From: Gimesia chilikensis | Lineage (GTDB): Bacteria; Planctomycetota; Planctomycetia; Planctomycetales; Planctomycetaceae | Length of the DNA stretch: 64,000 bases | Assembly (NCBI RefSeq): GCF_007744075.1 | Contig: NZ_CP036266.1 | Location: 2,396,065-2,460,064 of the forward strand | Direction of reading: 5' to 3' | Shown: positions 35,455 to 43,581 of the stretch, piece by piece | Layout of the letters: each line of letters opens with the position of its first letter | Numbering within the stretch: position 1 is the first letter of the stretch | Notes under the pieces: model-generated | What the model saw: only the letters and a program-made list of their open reading frames with translations | What the model was told of the DNA's origin: nothing | Databases searched by the model: none | Program-made: the position numbers and the translations under genes

Positions 35455-36993
35455 TTACTCCTCACCCATTAAGTCTTCGAGCATCTTCGACTTCAGGATG
35501 AAGCCCCCCTGCAGCACCACACGTTCGCCCGGCTTCAGACCTTCCAGAATGACCGCGGTGGTTTCATTCTGTTTGCCCGGCTTAATCAGGCGCTTTTCGA
35601 ACTCGCCCTCACCCGTGTGCACAAATACAAAGTCCTGGCCCTCGTGTTCCTGCAGTGCAGAGCGGGGCACGATGACCAGTTCCTGCTCGGAGCCCGATTC
35701 GAACTCAATGTTGACGAACATACCCGGCTTGAGCAGATGATCTGGATTGTCTGCAATGGCCCGCATCGCGACGGTCCGTGTCTTTTCATCCATGATTTCC
35801 CCGGTGTAAAAGATCCGGGCCTGGAAGGAGCGGTCCGGCCACGCTTCGTTGAAGACCCGTACCGGTTTTCCCGACAAACTGGCGAGTAGCGGCAGATTCT
35901 TTTCATAAATGTCGGCAGTGATCCAGACCGTGGACAGATCGGCGATACTGAAAATCTGGCTCTGGGGGCGAATCTGTTCTTTAAGGGTCACGTCTTTGGA
36001 AATGATCGTTCCGTTAATCGGGGCCCGGACAAAATAATGCGAAATCGCAGCTCCCTGTTGTTCCGGATTGATGGTTTGAATCTCCTGCTCGTCACAGCCC
36101 AGAATTCGCAGGCTGGTGGCAGCCACAGCCACCCGGGTAGATGCTTCCTTGACCGACTGCGAGGACAGCAGCAGAGACGTTTTGAGTTCATACTCAATCT
36201 GTTCGATTCGTGCCTGGAACGCAGCCAGGTCGGCATTGCGGCTGGACTTGGCGGCATGCAGCTGTTTGAAAGCGACTGCTCCGGATTTGGTCGGTTCTTC
36301 CAGACGTTCGACATCGGCATCGGATTTGAGATAACCGGCATACGCCATTAACAGTCGTTCCCGATAATCGCCCATGCTGCGGCTGCGAAACCGTTCTTCA
36401 ATTTCGTTGATCGGCTCCCGCTTGCGTAATGCCGCCAGTAACTGCCTCGTGTTTGTCGCGATCTCCTGTTGGATCTTGTCTTTCACCACCGCCATTTCCT
36501 GCTGCAGTCGTGCCTGGTACAAATCCAGTTTCGCTTGGCCGATTTCCCGGCTGTGTACGACCACCAGCAGATCGTTGGCCTTAACCACCTGGCCCAGTCC
36601 CACGTCAACTTTGTCAACGGAGCCTTCGACCATCGGGTAAATGTGAGCCACCTTATCTTCGTTCAAAGAGACTTTACCTGTCAGGCGAATCGTCTCTTCA
36701 AAGCGACCCGTGGCAACCGGTTCGATCTGCAAACCGGAAACCTTCCACTTCGATTCGGGGAGCGTGATGGTGACGGGCCCGGAATTCTCTTTCTGAGGTG
36801 CCTGTTCTGAGGTGGTCCCGGTCTGCTGTGATTCTTCCGGAGCCGGGGCTGAGTCGGCGGCTGATTTGTGTGAACGGAACTGGTAAATCCCCACACCGGC
36901 GACAATCGCGATGATCGCGAGTACGAGAAACAATACCGGTTTGTGGCTGGCGTTGACTGGCTGTGTCGGTAATTGACCTGTCGTCTGGTTCAT
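35455..36993 (-). CDS. CzcB/CusB-like RND periplasmic adaptor protein
   Basis: 512 residues. One N-terminal helix (about residues 19-37, PVLFLVLAIIAIVAGVGIYQF) acts as anchor; a Pro/Glu/Gln-rich linker follows. The lipoyl half-motifs VDKVDVGLGQVVKANDLLVV and FVRAPINGTIISKDVTLKEQ bracket a long helical hairpin (about 155-290). The beta-barrel and membrane-proximal domain includes NLPLLASLSGKPVRVFNEAW, and the C-terminal GLKPGERVVLQGGFILKSKM is typical of CzcB/CusB. It is the first gene of the pair with the RND pump. It bridges pump and outer-membrane channel in the periplasm. Confidence 0.92.
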   Translation of the reverse strand: MNQTTGQLPTQPVNASHKPVLFLVLAIIAIVAGVGIYQFRSHKSAADSAPAPEESQQTGTTSEQAPQKENSGPVTITLPESKWKVSGLQIEPVATGRFEETIRLTGKVSLNEDKVAHIYPMVEGSVDKVDVGLGQVVKANDLLVVVHSREIGQAKLDLYQARLQQEMAVVKDKIQQEIATNTRQLLAALRKREPINEIEERFRSRSMGDYRERLLMAYAGYLKSDADVERLEEPTKSGAVAFKQLHAAKSSRNADLAAFQARIEQIEYELKTSLLLSSQSVKEASTRVAVAATSLRILGCDEQEIQTINPEQQGAAISHYFVRAPINGTIISKDVTLKEQIRPQSQIFSIADLSTVWITADIYEKNLPLLASLSGKPVRVFNEAWPDRSFQARIFYTGEIMDEKTRTVAMRAIADNPDHLLKPGMFVNIEFESGSEQELVIVPRSALQEHEGQDFVFVHTGEGEFEKRLIKPGKQNETTAVILEGLKPGERVVLQGGFILKSKMLEDLMGEE

Positions 36994-37128
36994 AAAGGTA
37001 CCTCAAGAGACTGGAGCTGGATCCGGCTATCGCAGGCGGATCACCTCCTGCTTTAACGTTGGCGTTCGTTTGAGCGCACAACATCAGCAGGCAGGAAAAC
37101 AGAAAAGAGACTGTTCAACAGCGCGAGG

Positions 37129-37566
37129 TCAGCAGGTCCACGTACAGAAGAGCTGCTGCAGATCCAGATCGGTCTGCTTGAGAGAAGCAGGCTGCCAGGG
37201 AGAACGGGCAGCGGGAAGGGAGGCCTCTGTCGTCAAACACAGTTCCGCCCCCAGGTAGTCTGTCGTCAGCTGATCGCCGGGAACGTCTTTGAGTTCGGCT
37301 GCAGCGACGGTCATCCCTTCTGTCAGTTTGACGGGGACGGTTTTGTCAAAATCACTTCCACTGCAACCCCAGTGACAATGTGAGGAAGCGGGCACTCCCG
37401 GTTGTGAACTCTGTTCGCCATGATAAATCCGCAAGTGCATTGCCAGTAGAGCCGAGTTCCCGCATTGACTCAGATAATCCACATGGGAGTGTACCACCGG
37501 ACGAGGTCCCGGCCACGCTACAAGCAGTAGCAGCAGGCAACGAATTGTGATGTTCAGGTTGAACAT
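37129..37566 (-). CDS. Small exported His/Cys-containing protein upstream of the RND pair
   Basis: 145 residues from the ATG at 37566; an upstream in-frame start at 37653 would bury the signal peptide MFNLNITIRCLLLLLVAW. After cleavage the protein has a His-rich start (VVHSHVDYLSQCG), ALLAMHLRIYHGE, and SSHCHWGCSGSD, ending with a Cys-rich tail LFCTWTC. I do not recognise the family. Small periplasmic His/Cys proteins such as CzcI or CusF-like metallochaperones often accompany metal RND genes, and this lies 135 bases upstream of the CzcB-like gene on the same strand. A metal-binding role is inferred, not shown. Confidence 0.65.
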   Translation of the reverse strand: MFNLNITIRCLLLLLVAWPGPRPVVHSHVDYLSQCGNSALLAMHLRIYHGEQSSQPGVPASSHCHWGCSGSDFDKTVPVKLTEGMTVAAAELKDVPGDQLTTDYLGAELCLTTEASLPAARSPWQPASLKQTDLDLQQLFCTWTC

Positions 37567-37980
37567 AACGGACTCTCGCAGGGGTTGGCTGATTAGTGAC
37601 TGGTGGGACTGTAAAGCGGGCATAAGGTGAATCAGAGGAATATACTCTCTCATTCATACTTCTCGTCCACAGCAAATACAATGCTTGAGTCGGATTTTTT
37701 ATCTGCTTTTCCCTGTCACTCCTGTAAAACAGGCATTAGAACCTGAAGCCCCCGGGCATCTCTGTACAAAATTCAGTGTAATCTCAGCCGGGGGTTCGAA
37801 AAGATAAGCTGTAAGGGTTCTGATGATTACTAGAGCCATAGTAGTTGGATTGGTCCGGAATTCATTGGATTCATTCAGGTCGGTCGATCAGCAGAACCGA
37901 ACAGAACTGGTGTATCGACAAATTACGGATAATCAGTCGATCCAACAATTCTGAAACGTTTACGGGTGTTGAAGTCGATC
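37567..37980. promoter_or_regulatory. Divergent intergenic region of the metal-efflux locus
   Basis: About 410 bases between the small exported protein (-) and the TolC/CzcC-like gene (+). No gene is visible. A GC-rich inverted repeat, CCCCCGG at about 37750 and CCGGGGG at about 37791, is extended by GAAC/GTTC and may form an RNA stem. I found no recognisable MerR, Zur or ArsR operator, so promoters for both sides must lie here but are unassigned. Confidence 0.4.
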
Positions 37981-39558
37981 ATGGTAAAACTAAAATATGA
38001 CGGTTACAGATTTCAGGTAAAGACGTTCGGAATCGCCTTTCTGACAGGTTCACTACTTGTGACAGGCTGTTCTATGAACCGCTCCCTCACGCAAAAAGAG
38101 GCTGAGCCCAAAAAGCCACTCGTCGCCGCCCTTGAGAAAGCAGAGGCCAAAGCTCAGGACCGGGAGACGGATGAGCTGGACGCCCTGGAAGAGGAATTCG
38201 TTTCCACCGTCAGCCTTGATTCGACTGACGGCAGCTCTGAGAAATCGGAATCGATCAAACTCATTGACGCCGAAGAGCAGCTGTATCCGTCGCCGCTGGA
38301 ACCCATCCAGGCACCCGCAGTGGGAGAACAGGCCGTGCTCGCGGGGGGCATGACTCTGGATCAACTTGAAGCGATCGCCCTGGAAAACAACCCGGCCATT
38401 CAGGAACTGGCAGCCACAACACAGAAAGCAGCCGGATTCCGGGAGCAGGTCACCACGCGTCCCAACCCGACCGTAGGCTACCAGGCGCAGCAGTTGGCCG
38501 ACCGTGGAACGGACCAGCATCTGGCTTATGTCGAGCGGGAGTTCGTGACTGGGAACAAACTGGAATTGAATAACCGGGTGTTGAATGCCACCCTGGCTGC
38601 CCAGCTCCAGGAGCTCGAAGCCCAGCGGTTCCGCGTCCGGACCGATATTCAGATTCGCTTCTACCAGGCACTGGCCCTGCAGAGACAGCTGGACCTGATC
38701 CGCGAATTTTCAGAGGTCGCAGAAAAAGGGGTCGATTTCGCCCAGCAGCGGATGGAAGCCGGCGAGGGAACCCGCGTCGATATTCTGCAATCCAAGATTC
38801 TCTTGAACGAGGTTCAGCTGACACAGCGACAGACGCAGGCCAGACTGGCTGCCGTCTGGAGAGAAATCGCAGCATTGTCCGGGGTTCCCGAAATGGAATA
38901 CTCACGCCTGGAAGGAACACTGCCGTCTGAATCGGGGATCGTCGACTGGGAAGGCCTGGCGTCAAACATCGTCACGTCCAGTCCGGAATACGCGGCAGCC
39001 CACGACCGGATTTCCCGCGCCTATGCAGCCCTCGAACGACAGGAAGTTCAGCCGATTCCCAACATGACCGCCCAACTGGGAGCCGGGGTCGACTATGGTA
39101 CGAACTCGGGGATGCTCAACCTGCAGATTGGCGTTCCCCTGCCGATCAGTAATAAAAACCTGGGGAACATTGACGCCGCGAATGCAGAAATCTGTCGCGC
39201 CCAGATGGAGGCTCAGCGAATCAAGAACTCGATCGAAGAACGCCTGGCCGTCGTCTCCAAAGAGTACGATACCGCAACCGCCGCCATCGATCTGTATTCG
39301 AACGACATTCTGCCCAGTGCCAAAGAGTCACTGGACCTGGCGAATCAGGCTTACCAGGCGGGTGAGGTCGGCTTCGTGCAGATCCTGCTGGCCCGGAAAA
39401 CCTTCTTTGATACGAACCTGAAGTACGTGGATGCACAGGCACAACTGGCCGGAGCCCAGTCCAAGATCGACGGCTTTGTACTGACCGGTGGTCTCAACAG
39501 CGTGCGGGATGACAGCGGCGACTCCAGCCTGCGGGATCAGACCTTCAGCCAGCAGTAA
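37981..39558 (+). CDS. CzcC/TolC-like outer-membrane efflux lipoprotein
   Basis: About 525 residues from ATG 37981; a GTG at 37966 is also in frame. The signal ends in a clear lipobox, LLVTGCSMN, with the acylated Cys near residue 30. A charged linker (about 45-120) is followed by two TolC-type repeats: GMTLDQLEAIALENNPAIQE, EFVTGNKLELNNRVLNATLA, RMEAGEGTRVDILQSKILLN, and at the end AYQAGEVGFVQILLARKTFF. It is divergent from the CzcAB-like genes and supplies the outer-membrane duct of that pump. A perfect terminator follows. No truncation is seen. Confidence 0.9.
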   Translation: MVKLKYDGYRFQVKTFGIAFLTGSLLVTGCSMNRSLTQKEAEPKKPLVAALEKAEAKAQDRETDELDALEEEFVSTVSLDSTDGSSEKSESIKLIDAEEQLYPSPLEPIQAPAVGEQAVLAGGMTLDQLEAIALENNPAIQELAATTQKAAGFREQVTTRPNPTVGYQAQQLADRGTDQHLAYVEREFVTGNKLELNNRVLNATLAAQLQELEAQRFRVRTDIQIRFYQALALQRQLDLIREFSEVAEKGVDFAQQRMEAGEGTRVDILQSKILLNEVQLTQRQTQARLAAVWREIAALSGVPEMEYSRLEGTLPSESGIVDWEGLASNIVTSSPEYAAAHDRISRAYAALERQEVQPIPNMTAQLGAGVDYGTNSGMLNLQIGVPLPISNKNLGNIDAANAEICRAQMEAQRIKNSIEERLAVVSKEYDTATAAIDLYSNDILPSAKESLDLANQAYQAGEVGFVQILLARKTFFDTNLKYVDAQAQLAGAQSKIDGFVLTGGLNSVRDDSGDSSLRDQTFSQQ

Positions 39559-39612
39559 TCCCTCTGGCTTCCCAGCCACGACTGATCGAAGTCAAATTGA
39601 ATTACCACGCTT

Positions 39613-39647
39613 AGAGCGAACTGTAAACGCAGTTCGCTCTTTTTTTA
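39613..39647 (+). terminator. Intrinsic terminator of the czcC-like gene
   Basis: AGAGCGAACTG (39613-39623) and CAGTTCGCTCT (39630-39640) form a perfect 11-bp stem with a 6-base loop, followed by seven Ts. It lies 55 bases after the stop. Confidence 0.93.
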
Positions 39648-40044
39648 TTCGGTCAACACGTCTGCACCCTCAGACAGAATGTCGTACCGACTTGCGGACA
39701 GTTGCGCTCAGGATGTGTCGACTTCCGTTGGTCGCACAGCAACCAGAATGGTGTTGCAGACAACGATCAAGGCACAGGAATCGGTCAGCAATCATATTTG
39801 GTGCCCAACTCTCGCCTGAATTCAGACAAATTCTAAGGACCGGCTTGCAAGGCCATAGCGGGTTTCGCTTCCCAAATCGCTGAAAGAATGCTGCAGGTTC
39901 TTCGCCATCGGAATGGAAGTTGCGGCTTTAGCGGGCTGAGCGGGAGCCGATCAATTGATCTATCTCTCGGCAAAAAATCTCATCTCAAGCGTTCGAAACA
40001 GGATGATTGAAATGAGATCTTCAAATGGTCGAGAATAATCCACA
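39648..40044. other. Gene-free segment before the remnant ORF
   Basis: I see no convincing coding frame. One long imperfect inverted repeat is present: ATCTCATCTCAA (39977-39988) and TTGAAATGAGAT (40007-40018), 12 bases with one mismatch and an 18-base loop. It directly precedes the remnant at 40045 and may belong to its lost leader. Confidence 0.5.
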
Positions 40045-40158
40045 CTGCAGGATCTGGCTGACATTCTCCAGAAGACCTTAGATGAAGTGGGGGATACCGA
40101 CAGAATACTGACGCAGATCGTGTCCGAAATTATCAATACCGCTGCCGCCCGGGTTTAA
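40045..40158 (+). pseudogene. Remnant of a small gene (about 37 codons, no normal start)
   Basis: After an in-frame TAA at 40036, codons run to a TAA at 40156-40158 and read LQDLADILQKTLDEVGDT then DRILTQIVSEIINTAAARV. This is a well-formed, amphipathic, hydrophobic-patterned sequence with no ATG, GTG or TTG at its front (a CTG at 40045 is the only candidate). A 9-bp hairpin begins at the base after the stop. The pairing of good codon character and an adjacent terminator suggests the end of a gene that lost its beginning, or a short non-canonical peptide gene. No family is recognised. Confidence 0.45.
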
Positions 40159-40195
40159 GCTGCCTCTCACAAAATCAGAGGCAGCGTTAGTTATT
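40159..40195 (+). terminator. Terminator-like hairpin after the remnant ORF
   Basis: GCTGCCTCT (40159-40167) and AGAGGCAGC (40177-40185) form a perfect 9-bp stem with a 9-base loop, followed by the T-containing GTTAGTTATTT. It begins at the base after the remnant stop codon. Confidence 0.65.
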
Positions 40196-40230
40196 TGATC
40201 ACACTCAAACTTACATTAAGGAGCCGATTC

Positions 40231-40764
40231 ATGAAATATTTTCTCGTCTGCGCCGTCACCGCGGTGCTCCCCTTGGGGACCTCGTTACTGGCCGTGAACG
40301 ATGATCACGACCATAAAGAACACAAGCTGACCCGCGCTGTCGCGGTGGTTCAACCTACTCAGAAATTTAAAACGGCGGGTGTGATTCATCTCGAACAGAA
40401 AGACGGCAAAGTCTCAATTACAGGGAAGGTGAAAGGCCTGACCCCCGGAAAGCATGGATTCCATATTCACCAGTATGGTGATCTGAGTGCCGACGATGGC
40501 AGTTCTGCCGGTGGGCATTACGCACCAAAGGGACACGAGCATGGAGGCCCGCATAAGGCTCAGCACCATGCTGGTGATCTGGGAAATATCGTCGCAGACG
40601 AGAATGGCGTCGCCATGATTGACAAGCAGTCGGACGATTTTGAGCTGTCAGATGTGGTCGGACGTGCCTTTGTAGTCCATGCCGGCACTGACGATCTGAC
40701 CAGCCAGCCATCCGGTGATGCGGGTGCCCGTGCGGGTCTCGCAGTGATTGGGATCAGTAAGTAG
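40231..40764 (+). CDS. sodC: Cu/Zn superoxide dismutase, exported, lacking the disulfide
   Basis: 177 residues from ATG 40231, placed by AAGGAG about 8 bases upstream; an earlier frame start at 40195 has none. A signal peptide (about 1-22) is followed by the SodC domain. Copper and zinc ligands are present: GFHIHQYGD, the loop SSAGGHYAPKGHEHGGPHKA, HHAGDLGNI, and FVVHAGTDDL. The active-site Arg is in GDAGARAGLAVIG. The mature chain has no Cys, so the intramolecular disulfide of classic SodC is missing. It would convert superoxide to peroxide and oxygen in the periplasm. Its place beside a metal-efflux locus may be linked to copper supply. Confidence 0.93.
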   Translation: MKYFLVCAVTAVLPLGTSLLAVNDDHDHKEHKLTRAVAVVQPTQKFKTAGVIHLEQKDGKVSITGKVKGLTPGKHGFHIHQYGDLSADDGSSAGGHYAPKGHEHGGPHKAQHHAGDLGNIVADENGVAMIDKQSDDFELSDVVGRAFVVHAGTDDLTSQPSGDAGARAGLAVIGISK

Positions 40765-40819
40765 CAGAATCTGATGCCCGCAAGGCGGGATGACTTGCAC
40801 CAGCGAAGACGGAATTCTA

Positions 40820-40858
40820 AGTTGGGGGAATGTAAAGTGTTCCCCCAACTGTTTTTTT
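40820..40858 (+). terminator. Intrinsic terminator of sodC
   Basis: AGTTGGGGGAA (40820-40830) and TTCCCCCAACT (40840-40850) form a perfect 11-bp stem with a 9-base loop, followed by G and seven Ts. It lies 55 bases after the sodC stop. Confidence 0.93.
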
Positions 40859-40892
40859 GAACGGTGTTCAATTCCACTCACGCCTGCTGCGA

Positions 40893-42929
40893 ATGAAAGT
40901 CCTGCTGATGTCTCTGCTTCGCGTTCCTGCGCTCTTACTTCTGGTCTGTCTCACGTTGATCTCCGTTGTCAAAGCGGAACCGACTACTTCTGTCAACCAG
41001 TCGGCTATTGATGGCCTCAAGGCAGGTAAGACGGATATCGCGTATGCTGCCTGGTGGGGCTTCGATCCAGAAGATGCTACGGCGGCGCTACAGGCGGCGA
41101 TTAATTCCGGTGCGAAAAAAGTCATCGTGGAAAAGATGTCGTCTCCCTGGATCGTCAAACCGCTGCACCTGGCCAGCAACCAGGAGATTGTGTTTCAGGA
41201 AGGTACTGTCCTCCTCGCGAAAAAAGGGGAGTTCAAACCCCGGACCGCTTCGTTGCTGAACGCTTCCCTCAAACAGAATATTCGTCTCACCGGTCCGGGA
41301 GCGATACTGCAGATGCGCCGTGCAGACTATGATGCAGCGCCTTATGAAAAAGCAGAGTGGCGGAACGGGATCAGTCTGCGGAGCTGCTCTGACGTCCAAA
41401 TTACCGGGCTCACCATTAAAGAGACCGGCGGCGACGGCATCTACCTGGGCGTCGCGAAGCGGGGCGTGACCAATCAGAATATCACGATTCGAAACGTCGT
41501 CTTCGATCGAAACTATCGACAGGGCGTCAGCGTGATCAGTGCCGAAAATCTGCTCATTGAAGATTCCGTTTTCAAAGAGACCGCAGGGACGCCTCCCATG
41601 GCGGGCATCGATTTCGAGCCTAATCATCCCAGCGAATGCCTCATCAACTGTGTACTGCGGAACTGTAGCGCCGAAAACAATCAGGGGGGCGGGTTCCTGT
41701 TTTATCTGCCCAATCTGAACCGGGACTCGCAACCGATTTCGATCCGCCTGGAAAACTGCAAAAGCACAGGTACGAAACGCGCTCTTTCTCTGACGACCGG
41801 CAACAAATCGCCCGGCAGCGTCTCTGGTTCGATCGAGTTTGTGAACTGCACGTTCGCCAGTACCGAGCAGACCCCCGTCATCATTCAGGATAAACCCGCC
41901 GATACGTGTCCGGTTCTGTTTCAAGAGTGCACGATCAGCGGCCCGGACAATGAGGATGCAAAGATCCCCTCGATCCGGTTCGCAGCCCGACCGGGAGCCG
42001 TCGGGAAAATCGGGGGTGTCACCTTCCAGCAATGCGTTGTGAAGTCGCCGGTCGCGCGTCCGGTCATGACGTTTCACGATGCCTCCTATCTGTCTGCAGC
42101 TGCAAAGATCACAGGGACCCTCCGTGTGGAGCAGGGGAAACAGACGAAGGACATCACCCTCACACCGGGCCTGATTTCCAAATGGATGCCCGCCAGCCCC
42201 GCGGGCGATATCGCTCCGTACAAAACTGAGGTCTCACAGCTGCAACCCCTGGCTGCCAGTAAACCGTTCAAGCCAGGCAAACGCCGTTCCGTCCGTCAGC
42301 GTCAACGCGCGCGTTATCTGCTCTATGCGAAACAGGGGGACCAGGTTGCGGTGCAGTTGTCCTATCAGAAGCTCGGTCGCTACACCGGAGACAAGATGCC
42401 TGTCACGGTCATCGCTCCCTCAGGGAAGACCCTTCCCGTCGCGTCTGTCCCCTTCCAGGAGAGTGCTACTTGTGAATTCAAGGCACCTGAAACCGGCGTC
42501 TATCAACTCAACTGTGATCCGGGTCCCAATTATATGCGGGTGGATGCGTCTTCTCATCCGCTCTGCCTGGTCTCGGATGGTGCACCAGTTCGTTTGATGG
42601 CTTCGACCGGTGCCTACTATTTCTATGTCCCGGCAGGTGTAGAGAAATGGGCCGTGGGGGTCTTCGGCGAAGGGGCCGGGGAACGCGTGAGTGCGAAACT
42701 GTTCGACCCGTCCGGCAAGCAGGTCTGGTCTGAACAGAATGTGGCCCAACCGACTCTGTTTACCCGCACACAACGGCAGAACAGCCCGGGAGCGCTCTGG
42801 CGTCTGGTTCTGGAACGTCCCACGCAGGGTGGCTTTGAAGACCATTACGTGCAACTCGTCGGCATTCCAGCCGTACTGGCGCTCACTCCGGGGGAAATGC
42901 TGGTTCCCGCCAGTCCGAAAAAGAAATAA
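40893..42929 (+). CDS. Exported right-handed beta-helix protein with C-terminal beta domains
   Basis: About 678 residues from ATG 40893; a TTG at 40857, within the terminator's T-run, is unlikely. The signal peptide is MKVLLMSLLRVPALLLLVCL and ends near VVKAE. Residues about 50-420 form a pectate-lyase-like beta-helix: ATAALQAAINSGAKKVIVEK, NGISLRSCSDVQITGLTIKE, TGGDGIYLG, and NITIRNVVFDRNYRQGVSVI. A second part (about 430-678) holds beta-sandwich segments with KQGDQVAVQLSYQKLGRYTG and YFYVPAGVEKWAVGVFGEG. The fold points to polysaccharide binding or cleavage; the catalytic site is not assigned. It stands alone as a transcription unit after the sodC terminator. Confidence 0.82.
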   Translation: MKVLLMSLLRVPALLLLVCLTLISVVKAEPTTSVNQSAIDGLKAGKTDIAYAAWWGFDPEDATAALQAAINSGAKKVIVEKMSSPWIVKPLHLASNQEIVFQEGTVLLAKKGEFKPRTASLLNASLKQNIRLTGPGAILQMRRADYDAAPYEKAEWRNGISLRSCSDVQITGLTIKETGGDGIYLGVAKRGVTNQNITIRNVVFDRNYRQGVSVISAENLLIEDSVFKETAGTPPMAGIDFEPNHPSECLINCVLRNCSAENNQGGGFLFYLPNLNRDSQPISIRLENCKSTGTKRALSLTTGNKSPGSVSGSIEFVNCTFASTEQTPVIIQDKPADTCPVLFQECTISGPDNEDAKIPSIRFAARPGAVGKIGGVTFQQCVVKSPVARPVMTFHDASYLSAAAKITGTLRVEQGKQTKDITLTPGLISKWMPASPAGDIAPYKTEVSQLQPLAASKPFKPGKRRSVRQRQRARYLLYAKQGDQVAVQLSYQKLGRYTGDKMPVTVIAPSGKTLPVASVPFQESATCEFKAPETGVYQLNCDPGPNYMRVDASSHPLCLVSDGAPVRLMASTGAYYFYVPAGVEKWAVGVFGEGAGERVSAKLFDPSGKQVWSEQNVAQPTLFTRTQRQNSPGALWRLVLERPTQGGFEDHYVQLVGIPAVLALTPGEMLVPASPKKK

Positions 42930-42938
42930 CTGCGGGGT

Positions 42939-43283
42939 TCAATACAATTTTCCACCAGGGGGGACGTCGCGATCCGGTCGCAGTAATACGACATTCCCCT
43001 CTGCGTCGGGAACTCCCAGCGTGAGCACTTCAGATCGATGTTTACCAATCTGGCGTGGCGGCAGATTCACCACACACAGGACCTGTCGCCTCATCAGGTC
43101 CGCGTCGGCGTAGTTCGGGATGAGCCGGGCCAGTGATTTCCGGGTACCCAACTCATCCCCAAAATCGATCTGCAGAATATGGCTGGAATAACGGCCTCCC
43201 GGAAACGGCTCGATCTGTACAATCCGCCCCACACGAATTTCAACCTGTTCGAAGTCTTCAAGACTGATTTCATTCTCGTTCAT
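42939..43283 (-). CDS. csaA: CsaA-like tRNA-binding (OB-fold) protein
   Basis: 114 residues from ATG 43283, which has AAAGGAAC upstream; an earlier in-frame start at 43382 adds 33 unlikely residues. The EMAP/Trbp111 OB fold is clear: ISLEDFEQVEIRVGRIVQIE at the start, LQIDFGDELGTRKSLARL, VLCVVNLPPRQIGKHRSEVL, and the last strand GNVVLLRPDRDVPPGGKLY. CsaA is a small dimeric cytosolic chaperone or tRNA binder. It converges on the beta-helix gene with only nine bases between stops. The length is standard for CsaA (about 110 residues). Confidence 0.92.
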   Translation of the reverse strand: MNENEISLEDFEQVEIRVGRIVQIEPFPGGRYSSHILQIDFGDELGTRKSLARLIPNYADADLMRRQVLCVVNLPPRQIGKHRSEVLTLGVPDAEGNVVLLRPDRDVPPGGKLY

Positions 43284-43581
43284 CTGATGTTCCTTTGGTT
43301 CTATTGCTTTGATCGGTTCACTCTGTCTGTTTTCGACAATGGACCCCGGAAAAAGTTCACGGGAACTCCAGGATTGATTCATAGTCGAATCGGCGGTGGT
43401 TCCGAATATGCTTGATCCTGCCCGCAGGCCTGTCTAAACTGGAGACACGCGCTTAACTTTGAGAGTTCTCCCCATCCCGTCTGTCTCACCGTCAGTCGGG
43501 AGTCTGGAAATATCCCGCCTTCGATTTGGCTGTCTTCCACCAGTGGAACACGGTCAAATCCACAAAAACTCTATCAACGAA

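Noticed and set aside
39488..39883. 131-codon + frame overlapping the end of the czcC-like gene
   Set aside because: It crosses a perfect intrinsic terminator and has a Ser/Arg/Thr-rich frameshift-type composition.
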